Below are positions 33,696-47,119 of a stretch of DNA of 64,000 bases, one piece after another. The position numbers and the translations under genes were made by a program. The notes under the pieces were generated by a model. That model was not told where the DNA came from. It did no database searches and was given only the letters and a program-made list of their open reading frames with translations. Source of the DNA: Escallonia rubra (Eukaryota; Streptophyta; Magnoliopsida; Escalloniales; Escalloniaceae); NCBI GenBank assembly GCA_033065855.1, contig JAVXUO010001648.1, positions 124,001 through 188,000 on the forward strand, in the 5' to 3' direction. The stretch's first letter is position 1; each line of letters begins with the position of its first letter.

Positions 33696-34549
33696 GGTCA
33701 CTGGGATTGACTGTTATTACTCCTTGAATGCAACGGGTTCATTGATATTATATAACATGATCTTGTTGTCACAATAGGGTGCCAGATGTGGTTAATCTTA
33801 CTCTGTCATACTACAATGACATACGTAAGGCCGTCTAAAAAATCAAAGGACTTATTCTTACTATTAATGTATTTCCAAACAGTCAATATATGCATGTTTA
33901 AGTTCTTCAAGGTATGTGAGTCTGTTTAGTGTTGATTCTCAAAAGCAAATTTTAAATTAAATTCCAATCAACTTTCAAAATCAGCTTTAATATTTTTTTT
34001 AGTAAAATCTGCTTTAATATGTATAGAGAAAAAGTACTAAAAGCGATACCCCACAAAAACTTAAAGCTTGACTAAAACGTGCTGAAAGACTATGCAATTA
34101 ATGGGATAGTATGTTACTTTACTTGGTCAAACATGACTATGACAAAGTAATTAATTCATAATCTTTATTTTCTTGGATTAAGATTTAATAAATTTTTAGT
34201 TTCTAAAAGCCAAGTTAATCAGTTTTTAATATTTACCAGACACCTAACAATCTAATTCAGTTCAATTTAATTATATTTGACCATTCCAAAATCAATACTA
34301 AATTTTGATAGGCTATGTTTACGTTTTCCTGTCCAGCCATCAGCACCTTACCAGCACAATAATTGAAGTATCTGGCTAAGCTACAAGAAAAAACTTTCGG
34401 ACTAACAGTAACTGTGCATAAGCAGCTTATTTGTAGTCACTTATCATGATTATTATGAGACATTCACCCATGCCACGTCAATATGTTTTAGAATACTAGA
34501 CAGATGAAGCAGTTTGAGACAACATTAAAGCCTTAGTTCAATCTTCCCA

Positions 34550-34893
34550 TCACAATCCCTTAAAGCGCTGTCTAATCTTCGTAAGCCTACCTACGACGTC
34601 TCTCATGTTAATCCTCTCGTCCGGTGAATCTTCTGTGCAGTTCAGTGCTACTTCCATGATCATTGACAGGCAACTTCCTTTCTCACTAAAATCTTCCTCT
34701 TCTCGTGCCAGCAAATTGGCGTCCACAATGCTGAGTACCGCTTGAGAGAATGACTCGGATACCCATTTTTTCATGGTGAGTTCTCCCACAAACAGATCAT
34801 CCGTGGACTTCTTTCTTGTGAATGTTTCCATCAACAGAATCCCATAGCTGTAAACATCCCCCATAGGGGTCACTATGCCTGCCGTCCCGTATT
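34550..34893 (-). pseudogene. Copy 2 exon 4: kinase C-lobe (open)
   Basis: Reads EYGTAGIVTPMGDVYSYGILLMETFTRKK to RFKGL and stops at 34550. It lacks the final YCED of copy 1 because TGA replaces the tyrosine path. The acceptor TTGCAG is intact. It is separated from exon 3 by a 5.3-kb intron (387 bp in copy 1). Confidence 0.9.
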
Positions 34894-34919
34894 CTGCAAT
34901 AATGGTACACATTCAATAT

Positions 34920-37900
34920 TGCAGAATCAACTAGAGAAGAATGATTCATGCTTTAGTGTTGAACATCAGTACACATCACCTTAGCATGTACAAGCAAGTC
35001 CATTTAAGATTTTTTGAATTTTTACTGGGTTCATCTATATCTATATATGTTATTATTATTATTATTATCTATCTATCTATACTACTTATAATGATAAGTC
35101 ATTTTTTGGTGTAATGCCCTTTTAATGTTATTTTGGTGTAATGCGATTTTGGTGTAATGTTATTATTATTATCTATCTATCTATACTACTGTTACTACCC
35201 ATTTTCTTCTACATTTCCATGCCTATGCTCACTGCTCGATGCGACCTGATCTAGGAGCGCCTCCGCCACTTCTTCGCTGCCTGCCGACAGCCTTGTGCTG
35301 GAGGCGGGGACTCCCGGGCCCGGCGCCACCGCAAGATCATCATCAACGACCCATACGTCACCGTCTGCGCCAGCGGCGCCACCGTCGGCGCCGATCTTCT
35401 CGGAACCGCCGCCGTCTCCGCCCAGAAGATGAAGTCCGGCGACCTGCATTGATGGCTGTGAAAGGTATGACACTGGTGAGAAGTCTTGCAGCGACAGGAG
35501 AAAGAAAGGAACTAAATGCCTTCATAACAATTGTTTAGGGTTAGTCGCATATGTAAATTGATCAAATTGTTACATTGTCGGATTCTTAATTCACATATCT
35601 GTTTATTTATCTTTCTTTATTTATTATCGTAAAGTATATTATCCATATAATTGTGATTTTGTTTGTCATAAATTAGAGAAGGGGTGTACATTGAGAGAAA
35701 TGTAGTTATACGGTTATGACAAAAGAAGAAATAGATTAGAAGTTATACGATAGTTTGAATAAGTTCGTTTTCATTATTACGGTTAAAAATTAATCTTCAA
35801 TGTTATAAATATTATTGATATTTTGGTTAATGTTTATAACATATACTATCACATGATCACATATATTGATATTTTGGTTCACTTATGATTGAAATCTAAA
35901 AGTTTTTTTTTAAAACATATCACATAATCAGCACACATGATGCATATGCAATTCTAGAAAATATATGTTAATCTGAATTATAAAAATAATAAGAAAATAT
36001 GCAATGAATTATGAGTTTACCATGAACATGGGACCGAGAGGGAATGAGTGCTACACTTTTTTTTGTGTTACACAAATATTTACGCATTTGCGGCACACGT
36101 GATTAGTAAATATCGCGTAAAAAGTGACAGTATCGCAGCGTGTGCACGGCAGCTCGTATATTAAAAACTGAAAAAGCCTTCGCTTAGAATTAGGATTCAA
36201 GAGCTCTTATTTTTACGCCACATCAGATTTCTGAAGCTCCTCTCTACATGCCAAATAGGATCCAGCTTTCACTGTGAGACACTGCTCTTATTCCAGGACT
36301 CTTCCCAGGATTTTTTGAACTCTAATTTTTGTGATACATCAGAGTCCTCCTCTTGTGCCAAATCAGCAAAATCTTTCGTCCCAACCGGATTGGACTCTTC
36401 ATTTAACAAGTAGCATATATTTTGAAGCTAATTTCTATCATTTAGTGTCCTATATATTCAATTACAATAACAAACACAACTTCTAGACTTGGTCACTAAC
36501 TCTTCAGTCTCGGACGCAATTACAGGTTTAATTCGGACGGATAGGAATTGAAATTAGTTACAATAATGTGATAAGTGGTCTCCCGATTATGGGTATCTTT
36601 AACTATGTAATCCATTGGCTTAATTTTGTCAACTTAATCATCTTTTGCTAACTATAGTACAATCGCTGGAGAAAAATCATTGTGACACCTAAGTGTAACT
36701 TTTTCATTATTACTTTATTTATTTTTGCCTTATTATGTAGGGTAAATTTTCGTTGTATGAATGTCATTGTTATATTGGTTGAAAACTTGAAATAAGCGCT
36801 CTGAAGTGCAATTGTGAATCTAATTCCACTATACAGTGTTTTTTTTTTTTTTTTTTTCATAGTTTAAGTTTCTTTTGACTTTTTTACTGCCTTTTAATTT
36901 GTTTTATAGCTTCTTAAACTTTCATCCATCACTAGCGTGAAATGCTCTTGAAACTTGACCATGGATGAGCTAGAGATAATTTTCGGAGAAGACACAATTC
37001 TACTATTTATTTGCAAACTTTCAAAAAGTTTGGATTGCTAAATCTGATAGCTATAGATACTTTTAGCGACAAAATAATGGGTAGTGATAGCGTCGCCATT
37101 TCAATTTTTTTTTTGCATGTGTGTAAAGTGGTGGTTTCAATTATGTATCTAAATAAGGGTATTTAGTAAGTGAATTTTGATGATGAAACTTTCTTATATG
37201 CTTTTTTCTTTTTTAATTATTTTCATGTGAGCAGCATTTTAAGTCTTATAAGGTTGACAAGATATTGAAGTTCATACATGTATCAGTAGGCGTTAAATGC
37301 TCATGAAGCTCGAGAACAAGCCAGACTTTGAGATACCCATTTGGGTAAGACACTCTTTGTCACGATTATGAGTTATACGTCCTTAAATCTAGTATTGTTT
37401 CACAATTTTTTTTTAAATAACAATGGAGATAAGATACTCTTTGTCACAATTATTTTTTTTTCAATCTAAAGTCATAGTTCAGTTTAACAAGCTTATGTTA
37501 GTTACTTTGAAGCTTTTAACTTTAGGTAAAAAGTTCACAATGCTTTTCAATTCATGATAAAGTCTCGTATGTAGAATACAACTAATTGGTAATAGAATTT
37601 TTTTAATGAAACTTCTTTTTGACCAACCACTTCTACCAAAAACTTGGAAAATATTATTTTTGGGTACATATGAAGTTGTGGATATAAGAAGATTAAAATT
37701 AAATACTAAAAGTAATGTAAGCGTCGCCTTTTCTTTTTGTCTAGAAGTCATAGTTAGATTACGCGTCAAATATTAGTATTTAGTTGGTATATTTTGATAA
37801 CTAAGCTTTTTATGTGTTCTTACCACCATTTTGTTTTTTGTATAATATTTAGGTTTTATGGGGTTGACGAGGAGTTGAGGTTCATACAGGTGCATTAGGT

Positions 37901-40100
37901 ATTAAATGCGACCATTAGCTTGAAACTTACTTGGAGAAGACACTCTTAGTCCTATTTGCATCATGTACATATTTTGGAGGATTTTTGATCTGTCAAATAA
38001 GCTCCAACTTCCATTATGAGGGTCTTTCGGTTCATTTTGACTCTTCAAGAACAACTCTCAATTACTAAATCATTAGGTGTTATAAGTGTATAGTGTCACC
38101 CTTCACGATACTTAATTATTCCTTACACCACCCTCCTTCTTTGACCACCAAGCAAGAGTAATGCTAGAGGTCAGTCTTCCTCAGTTTACTCCCTTGATTT
38201 GCTAATTAAACTAAGTAACTGAGTTGCTTTTATGACTATGAACCTTCATTGTTTAGATGAAACTGAATTGAATTTATAGACGAAGCATCAAATGTAACTC
38301 GATGTCTATGATTAACAAGACAAAGCTCTCAATTGAATATCGTGATCACGTCTTCATTTAGAGTTCGGTCATAAAAATAAAAACAACTAAGAGCCAATAG
38401 CTCATTAGTTTCGGTTCAGAATATTCTGTCATGTCAGATCTATAACGAGGGTCTTTGGAAATTTCATGCCAAGGTTCTTTCCACTTTTTATCAATTTACC
38501 TGTACATCTACCATCTCTCGTCTCCCCCCCCCAACAATGCAACTCTTTGTATAATAAAAGAGGTAAAAGTTTTTGTAAAGAGATTTTTCCTAAAGAAGTA
38601 AGTTCTATGAGATCTTGTCACAAGGTCAACATAATTATACAACTAAATATATATAGGTCAAAATGATTACATGCAGAATTTCACATGCTTAATGAAAAGG
38701 GAACTTTGAATTCGTGCCTGAAGCTTAAGTTACATTGCACTTTTACATAAAAAAGTAGCTACGCATTTTCTGAAAGCTAATATTCTTTTTCCACTTCATT
38801 TCCAAAAATGAATACTTTCCTTTCAGTTTGCGTACCATTAGGTAATCGCCGTTGCTTTACTTGTGAAAAAATTATGACAAAATAACAAGAGATTTTTCTT
38901 GGTCCCAGGCGATTGACTTATTGTAATTGCTAAAGAGAACGCGTGTGATTATATACAACATATAAGTTATAACGTATATGTACTTAAACAAGATTTTTGT
39001 CGCTCATTAGAAATTGTCTTCGCTATGCATATTCTTTTTTCATTTTTACACATTACTAGCAACAAGTGAGGTGTGTCATAGGCTCACTATGGTATGATGG
39101 CAATACAATGATAGGCAGAAGTAATGGCTATGGCGACCGCAATTGTAGTGGTAGTGGCAATAATAATGTTAAGGTATTTGGAGGTAGTATTAGTGTGATA
39201 TTGGTGGGCAAATTGTGCTGAGAATCTGTAGCGGACAAGCGATGGACCTGAAGAAAAAAAATAACGTAGTGATTTTGGGTTGGTTCGATCAGCAACTTGA
39301 AGGTACATAAGTTCTATCCAAGACTAAACTGCAAAAAGTTTCTCCCAAACGACTTTTATCTTCTAACTATGATTTTGGTTCCATATTTTGATTCTTTAAA
39401 GTTTCAGTAATTAGTCAAGATATTGTCTTCGAGGTTAACCCATTTGTAGCCCCAAAATATAGTAATCTAAATAAATTTCAATGGCAATTTCGTCAAATCA
39501 TTTTAGCAAAACTTTAGTAATTTTTGTACAGACATATTTTGAATGCTACTTTTCCTTTTCATTATGCACCGGACAAACAACACACACAAAGAGTTTCCTG
39601 GCCACGAAAAAAGAATGTTTATGCTTACAGGGAGGTTGAGATTCATATATATGACCAATAGATAAGTTGTAACACCCTCTACTAGATTAGACTAGTAAAA
39701 AATAGGACTTGAGGGTACAAATAACTAAAGCATCATCAAAACTTGATGAATTTTTTCCCTCATATTAGTTGTGGATATAAGATTGGTAATAGCTAGCGAC
39801 TAAATATATGATGCTCCAACTATTAAGCTAAAATTTTAAAATTTACAGTTCGATAGTAATACGAGATTGTCGTCATATGTTGTGATGAAACGTCTAGAGT
39901 TTATCCTGTGAAAAGGCATCCTTTTTCATATTAATGTTCACATCTCATCTGTGAGTAAAAACTACTCATACTAAATGATGCATTCTACTTTTTCCAAAAG
40001 TTGTATTCAGAGGCAACCTATAAAGCGCATTTTAAACAAAATTTTGAGAAAATTAGCAAAATTAACAGTTGTAAACTTACTCACGAGAATTAATTTTAAA
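34920..40100. other. Expanded intron 3 of receptor copy 2, transposon-filled
   Basis: No independent gene. TCTATCTATACTACT preceded by TTATTATTATTATTA stands at about 35060-35092 and again at about 35160-35195, which resembles Helitron 5' ends duplicated in tandem. A third Helitron-like start (TCGTATATTAAAAACTGAAA) lies near 36151. Between them, 35225-35450 is a GC-rich fragment of unknown origin. The rest is AT-rich. Confidence 0.5.
36880..38000. repeat. Three degenerate tandem units
   Basis: Blocks around 36890-37010, 37230-37390 and 37850-37990 share the order GGTTGACAAG/GAGG, GTTCATACA(T/G)GT, TTAAATGC, GAAACTT or GAAGCTCG, then GAGAAGACACTCTT or a close variant. They look like an old tandem amplification inside the intron. 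Confidence 0.5.
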
Positions 40101-40179
40101 CAATATTATGAGAAATTAGAGAATGTCCTGAGCATGTATTTCACGAGTTGCTGTAGAAATATCATTAGACAATGCGTAC

Positions 40180-42058
40180 GTGGTGCCATATACCCAAAAG
40201 TACCGAGGGTCTTGGTTTGTGTCATTGGCCTGTCTTCAGTTAAGAGCTTTGCTATGCCAAAGTCACTTACACGGGCGACCATGTCTTCGTCCAAAAGGAT
40301 ATTGCTTGGTTTCAAATCACAGTGCACCAGGGGATGAATAACCATCGTGCAAATATTCTAGTGCAGCTGCAACATCTATCATGATGCCTATTCTTTGGTC
40401 AATATCTAGGAAACAGTCTTGAGTGTAGAGCCAATTCTCGATATTCCCATTAGGCATATATTCTAACACCAGGGCTCTGAAATCAGGATTGGAACAACTG
40501 CTAATTACCTTAACAAGGTTTCGGTGGCGAATGTTGCGCATTGCTTCACACTCCGCCTCAAAACTATTGAACGCTGCTTGGAGTTGTAGATTGAAAACCA
40601 TTACGGCAGCAACCATCCCATTGTTGAATATCCCCCTGTACACCACCCTCGTCGTCTAAGCAACCAAATTGCAATAGCAGCTGCAATAATTATCAACGCG
40701 ATCGATGGCAAGATATAGACCAAGAAAATTTTGGTCTTGTTGAATCTTGTACATTTATTTGGGTCCTTACATGCCTTGACATGGAACTGAGGTGCTCCAC
40801 ATAATTCCTCGTTTCCAATGAATGATCCAGCTGTAAAGTTGTTGAAGGTTCCTCCATTTGGAATTTCACCACTTAATTCATTGAAAGAAACGTTTAGATA
40901 GCCTAAATGCAGAAGTTTCTCCAAGGACTTAGGGATCGTGCCAGAAAGATTGTTTAGGGATAGGTCCAAGGACTCCAAGCTTACCATATCAGCAAATGAT
41001 TGAGGTATAGGGCCTTGTAATATGTTTCTTGACAAGGAGAGATCCACCAAACTTTGTAGCTCCCCAATAGAAGTTGGTATGTAACCTGAGAACTGATTCC
41101 CTGACAATTGCAATTGTACAATGGACTTCATGCTGCCAATTTCTTGAGGCAGAGGACCAATAAGAAAATTTGAAGACAAATTGAGGTAGAGGATATCTTT
41201 CAGGCTTCCCAAAGTTGATGGCATATTAGACGTGAGTGCGTTGGAGCCTAACTGAAGTGTTCGCAAGGAAGTAAGGTTCCCCAAGCAGCTTGGTATCGAC
41301 CCATAGAGCTTGGAATTCATCAAATTCAACTCGCCCAAGTTTGCTAACTTGCAGATATTGTCGGGTATCAACCCCTGTATCTCAGTGTCATGTAGTCGCA
41401 GCCGTTGGATTTTCTGCAGTTTTTCTATTGTTTTAGGGATTGATCCTGTCAAATCATTCTCTCCCAGATACAAAGTCACCAAGTTACTCAGATTACCAAT
41501 TTCACTTGGAATCACGCCGTTAATATGGCATCCAGTTGCATCAAGCAATTCCAAAGAAGCGGACAGATTCCCGATGGAATTTGGAATAACACCATGCAGT
41601 CTATTTGATACTATCAACAATTCACTCAAGGACCTACAATTTGTTAGTGAAGTAAGAAAACTTAGTCCTAGAGATGGTTCATTTGTCAAAAGGTTGTTTT
41701 CAAGTCTGAGACATTGGAGGAATGTAAGTTCACCTAAAAATGTGGGTATAGTGCCAGTAAGCATGTTGGAACCCAAATCTAGAAAAACAATTTTGGAAGA
41801 ATTTGAGTTCGAGTGAGGGATTGTTCCAGTGAGTTGGTTGCCAGCAAGCAATACTATTTGAAGAATTGACAGATTCCCAATATCTTTCGGTATGATTCCT
41901 GTGAATTTATTGCCTGCTAAACCGATTTGCCAAAGTGATGCACATCGTGGCAGACTTGAGGGAATTTCTCCGGTTAATTTATTCACGCCAACGCTAATGA
42001 TTTCAAGCATCGGAAGTAAGTAGCACAAATCAGCTGGTAGGCTACCAGCAATTTCATT
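40180..42058 (-). pseudogene. Copy 2 exon 3: LRRs, membrane helix, kinase N-lobe (damaged)
   Basis: LRRs and the helix IFLVYILPSIALIIIAAAIAIWLL are intact, but the 5' part of the exon and its acceptor are missing. The junction LLRRR to VYRGIF skips the P-loop segment, VAAVKVF became VAAVMVF, and 2 bp are lost before HCDLKPSN. The last exon base before the GTACGC donor is C instead of G. Confidence 0.9.
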
Positions 42059-42138
42059 GTCACATGCATTGCTCTTTCTTGTACGTAAAGTGTCTCCAAC
42101 ACTGGAATATTACAAAACGGGGGAGGAGTGAATGGTAC

Positions 42139-42429
42139 CTTTCAAGTTGTTTTGGCCAAGATAGAGTACTTGAAGCAGTGACAAGTTGCCAATGTCTCTG
42201 GGTATGCTTCCTGTGAAATAATTGTATGATAGAGAGACTAGTAGCAGCGATTTGCAATGTGATAGACTGTCAGGGATCTCTCCGTTGAATTGATTTTCAC
42301 TAAGGCTGAGACGTTCAAGCCCTGGAATTGAGTAGCACAAATCCTTTGGGAGGCTACCAGCAATTGCATTGTTTGGGAGATCAAGTGTCGATAACAATGA
42401 AATGTTGACGATTGTTTTTGGTAGTTCTC
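42139..42429 (-). pseudogene. Copy 2 exon 2b: second 97-codon LRR cassette
   Basis: Again exactly 291 bp with the same borders and phase; reads GELPKTIVNISLLSTLDLPNNAIAG through NNLKG. The upstream 75 bases (ATGAGCATATAGAAATGTGAT and neighbours) match the bases upstream of the single cassette exon of copy 1 better than those of exon 2a do. Confidence 0.9.
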
Positions 42430-42519
42430 CTGCCAAAACCAAAGGGTCTACGTAGTTTACATGAGCATATAGAAATGTGATGTGATAAGTTTTTTCACAC
42501 ATTAAGGCTATCGGTGAAC

Positions 42520-43374
42520 GATAGAATTTTTTGGATAGATCATCGAAAGCTAAGGCGACTAAATTTATTGCCTAATAAGCAGTTCAGTTTCTCTACGTGT
42601 CCTGTTAGATCTTTTGAATTCCCTTGATTTTTTATTTTAAAGATGCAAAATTTAAATTCCTAACTCATTTCGTCTTACAAACTTCGTTACATTATTAGTC
42701 ATAATTTCTTCCCGTGATACACTTTATTTTCGATAATCTTTTTCGGGTTATTTTTTAACTTTTAATATGACTTAATTATAATTAAATATTCTTCTCAATT
42801 TCACTTTCTAAACTTATATATCTGCCATCAAGACATATTACAGGAAATTAGACAACTCTAACATATCCACTTGACATTAATTATCTCTAAATATTTTATT
42901 CACTTTTATTACTGTACGGTTAAACTTATAGTGTTTCATGAGAGTTAGATATTTGTGAAGGATTTTTAAAAGTAATTACAATTTCAATGTACCTTTGAAA
43001 ATAAAATATAATATGAAACAATTAGGATTCTCTTTAACGACAACTTGATGAGACGAAAGAAATTAGTATGATGATAGTGAAAAATATTGGTGATAATTGC
43101 CGTGATTTCGGATTTGAAAGTAAGATCATGTTTTGTGCAATTAACTTTTCATATTTTGCGTTATTGATTAGCAGTTAACAACTGATTTTTTATTATCGTT
43201 TAATTATAATAATCGTATTGATTAATTTCAACTGTATTTTTCAGCAAGATTCACAATATTTTTATTTTAAATGACTATATAATGTATAAAACACGTGATC
43301 CTTACTACGTTGAAATATTAGATACTCAGTGTCTCCAACACTGGAATATTAGAAAACGGAGGAGTGAATGGTAC
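42520..43374. repeat. Intron between cassettes 2a and 2b, paralogous to intron 1
   Basis: Shares collinear words with 49130-49878: GACAACTCTAACATAT/GAACAACTCTAACATAT, TATTCACTTTTATTA, TAATATGAAA(C/T)AATTA(G/T)GATTCTCTCT-like, GAAAGTAAGATCATGTTTT, and CGTGA(T/A)CCTTACTA near the donor. The two introns are therefore copies, as expected if cassette plus flanking intron was duplicated. Confidence 0.75.
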
Positions 43375-43665
43375 CTTCCAAGTTGTTTCCGCCAAGATAG
43401 AATTCTTGAAGCAGTGACAAATTGCCAATGTCTCTGGGTATGCTTCTTGTGAAATGATTCAACGATAGAGAGACAAGTAGCAGTGACTTGCAGTGCGATA
43501 AACTATCAGGGATCTCTCCGTTGAATTGATTCCAAGAAAGGCTGAGCCATTCGAGCCCTGGAATTGAGTAGCACAAATCCTTTGGGAGGCTACCAGTAAT
43601 TGCATTTCTTGAGAAATCAAGTTCCAATAACGATGAAATGTTGAAGATTGTTTTTGGTAGTTCCC
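43375..43665 (-). pseudogene. Copy 2 exon 2a: 97-codon LRR cassette
   Basis: Exactly 291 bp between a CAG acceptor (GCAG before GGGAACTACC) and a GTACC donor, phase 1 on both sides. It reads GELPKTIFNISSLLELDF through NNLEG, four LRRs. No stop or frameshift. Confidence 0.9.
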
Positions 43666-45589
43666 CTGCCAAAACAGAAGAGTCTATCGATCGGTGTCGG
43701 GGTGTTCTTGATGGCGTCAAAGAACAAAAAATTCTAAATTTTACAGCGGAACTCAATTCTGAGACTTGTGGGCAGATTGCAAGATTGCTACAAACGGAAA
43801 ATTAAAATTCTACAGAAAACTAGAATTCTGAGACTTATGGGCATTTGTAATCTGCCGCAATAATTGGTGCAGACGGTGCAGCTGATCAGGTGGGTAAACA
43901 CCCAAAGCTTGTTTCGCAGTTAAATCAAATGGGTAAACACCCAAAGTTGCCTTTTCATAAAGCCCACAAACAGCCTTCTGGTTCAAACGGTGGAAACCGT
44001 TTCCGCTGAACACCTTGCAAGTTCTATGTCGTGCTAACTTACACACGAATATTACAATCATGCTAACATGCACATTCCACTACATACTTCGGGTTATGAA
44101 CTGAACATATCTCTCTCCTCCTTTGAACATATCTATCTATCTATAAATACATAAAAGAACGGACGAGATTAAATGTCTAATCTTTTTTCATCAAAATGCC
44201 CTTCTGACATTAGAGTGTTATTAAAAATTTAGGGTATTTTTTGACTTCTCATTAGAACAAAGAGAAAAATCTGAAAGAAAAAAAAACACCCATTTCGCAC
44301 TAGAGTATGATTAAAATTAAGGTTATTTTTTTTACTATTCATAGGATATCAAAGTTTTTTCCTAAATTACCTTATTGCAATATATGCTTTTGTCAGAGTT
44401 AAGGGTTATTTTAATTTTTACTGAAGAACAAAAAGAAATCCTATAAAAACCTATGAAATCACTCTTGAATTACTGTTGCACTACTCTCTGAACAACTGAA
44501 AAAAGCTATGAAAATATACATCCATTCACGTTAAAAGTATACTACGCTATAGGAACTGCGTCTTCTCCATCAAATTTGAATATAGGCATGTTAATTGGTA
44601 GTATCGTAAGACTAGAGTTATTTAGGTTTTCTTAAATGCATATATAATCATGACTTTTAAGAATCACTAGATTGAACCATCCTGCTTCTAATTATAATTT
44701 GAATTCTCGACTAATAAACAATCCTAAGTTCGTAGTAGAGTTGTTAGGATATCCTTATTTGTGTGGTAAGATGTTTCATCTCACGGTTATTATCTTTGTA
44801 TGTTCACTGTAGTCCAAAATACCACATATATTTGTATGATAAACATGTTCTTCATATGATTATTGTGTTTATATATTTCACTCTCATGGGTGATAGGATT
44901 AGCTGAAACCTAATTAATAAAGGCACCAATTTATTTTAGCTGAAACCTAATTTATTTGAGCTCGATTAAGTCTTTTTTTCATGATTGAAAACTATAAAGT
45001 TTTGATACGGAAGAGGTAAAACAGCCAAACATTTTTTGTTCCTTAAAATACCCTTTTCAAATTTCAAAGGTTTCTAAAAATTAAGGGTTTCTTTAACTTT
45101 TAGAAGGGCGAGGCTAAATTACAATATTTTTTGTTAAACTTAAATATTTTGTTAGTAAAGAGGTTAAAAGTTCATTAATGCATCCTTTCATAACAAAAAC
45201 TAGGACTTTAACCAAAGAAGTGGGTATTCAGCCCCACCATATAACAATGATCCCAAAGGGTTAAATGGCTAAACACTATTTTTTCAAAAAATATCCTTTT
45301 TAAATTTTAAATGTTTAAAAAAATTAAGGGAGCTTTTGACTTTTTTAAAGGCGAAGGTAGATTACAATATTTTTGTGCTAAATTAAACATTTTATTGCTA
45401 GAGAGGTTAGAAGTTCACTAATGTATCTTATAGTGGCAAAAAAGGATGAGGCTAAATTGTAACATTTGTGGCTAAACTTAAATATTTTGTCGCTAAAGAG
45501 GTTAAAAGCTTATTAATGCATATTTTAGTGACAAAAGAGTATGAATCTAACCAAAATGGTTGTGTATCCGGCCCATAGTAATTAAAGGG

Positions 45590-46284
45590 GCATGCACACC
45601 TAAAGGACAAAGGGTCCTTAGAGCCTAGGTGCAAAGCATAGGCGCACGCTTTTTCGAAGTAAGGCACAAAATAAAAATAAATAGTTACCAGTGCATTAAA
45701 CCAATATAATCACCTAGAAAAAATCCAGAACATGACAATTAAACAAATTTTTAACAGTAGAAAAAATTTCAAATCCAATAAGAAGGAGTTAATCCAAAGT
45801 GAATATGATAATGTCATTCCTATTATCAGTGAAGCCTAAGACAACAATGTTTTTCTCAAAAGGAAATCATAGGATCCTTAGTCTAGTCTCTTCAATTTCA
45901 TCTTTTTCATATACTCAAGGTGAAGTAAAGGAGTAGATTTACTTAAAAGATAGTAACGATTGGGAACATGATGCTAGCAAAATGAACAATAATAAGAGAA
46001 TCGAATGATTAGATATTTGGGATTTTGGGTATTTTGTGGTTTACATATTGATTATTATGTTATGAAACCAAGAATAAAAAATAATGAACAGTTGAGATGA
46101 TGTCACGATGCAAAAATAAAAAATAAGGATTTTTGGGTTTTTTCATTTTTTTGTGCGCCTCTACCATGGCCTTGAGCCTTGCGCTTGGGCGCCTAGGCGC
46201 ACACCTTTTCAAAATAGCTGCACGTAGCCCTAGGCGAAGCTCAGGGAGTGCGCCTTGCGCCTAGGCGTGCATTTGATAACACTG
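45590..46284. mobile_element. hAT-like MITE with GCGCCTAGGCGC-type ends
   Basis: The right end, read inward on the minus strand, is CAGTGTTATCAAATGCACGC then CTAGGCGCAAGGCGCA. The left part (45590-45665) carries matching AGCCTAGGTGCAAAGCATAG and AGGCGCACGC words. A CAGTGTT(A)TCAAA terminus is typical of some plant hAT MITEs. The left terminus is eroded and no 8-bp target duplication was found. Confidence 0.4.
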
Positions 46285-47060
46285 ATCCAGCTCCCCTCCC
46301 CCATGTGAATCCAAGGGGTGGTTAAAATACTAAATGTTTTTTCTTGAAATACTCTATTTAAAATGCCGTCTTATATAGGTTAGAATTTTTTTTATATTGA
46401 TTGTGTTTTTCACTTTCAGCATAGCATTAAACTTCTTCTTCTAAAATACCCTTTTTGAGGTTTAGACTTGTATAAAGTTAAATGAATTATTTTGACTTTC
46501 TTTCATTATAATACCATCTTCGAAATATATAGTTTGTTGAAATTAAGGGTGCGTTTTCACTTTAATTAAACATTTCAATAAAACTATTTAACTTATATAC
46601 ATATTAAGAAGTTTCAACTTTTTTGGTACATAGATTTCTCAGACAAAAAAAAAAAAAAAAAATTGCACACAACTGAGTTACATATGATTGATAAACAAAC
46701 ATTTTACATTGAGTGAAGTTACCATGAGCCTGGGATTGTAGATAAGTTCTATTTGCGTTTTATTAACAAATACTATAAGAATTGTTTTAATAGTTAAATA
46801 CTTAAGAAGCTGCCTTGACAAACTAATATAAAATTTACAACAGTAATAACGTACTCAATTGTATAAACTTAATGATACAATAACACGCCTTCGTAATAAA
46901 CGAATATTGGAAACATGTCATTCACAAGTTTAGATCTCATAAGAATAATGCTTATGCAATCATTGAGAGCATGTTTTATCAAAAAGTCCAATTAATTTGT
47001 TAATCAATTGCGACGTCTTTGACTAAATTTAAACAATTTGTCGCTAAAGAGCTTAAAATT

Positions 47061-47064
<4 letters not shown>

Positions 47065-47116
<52 letters not shown>
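47065..47116. repeat. (AT)n microsatellite
   Basis: About 26 TA units directly following a TCGCTAAAGAG motif. Confidence 0.95.

Positions 47117-47119
<3 letters not shown>

Noticed and set aside
35195-35538. GC-rich frames of 92-99 codons
   Set aside because: Arg/Pro- or Gly/Asp-rich, short, within Helitron-like DNA; no recognisable family.
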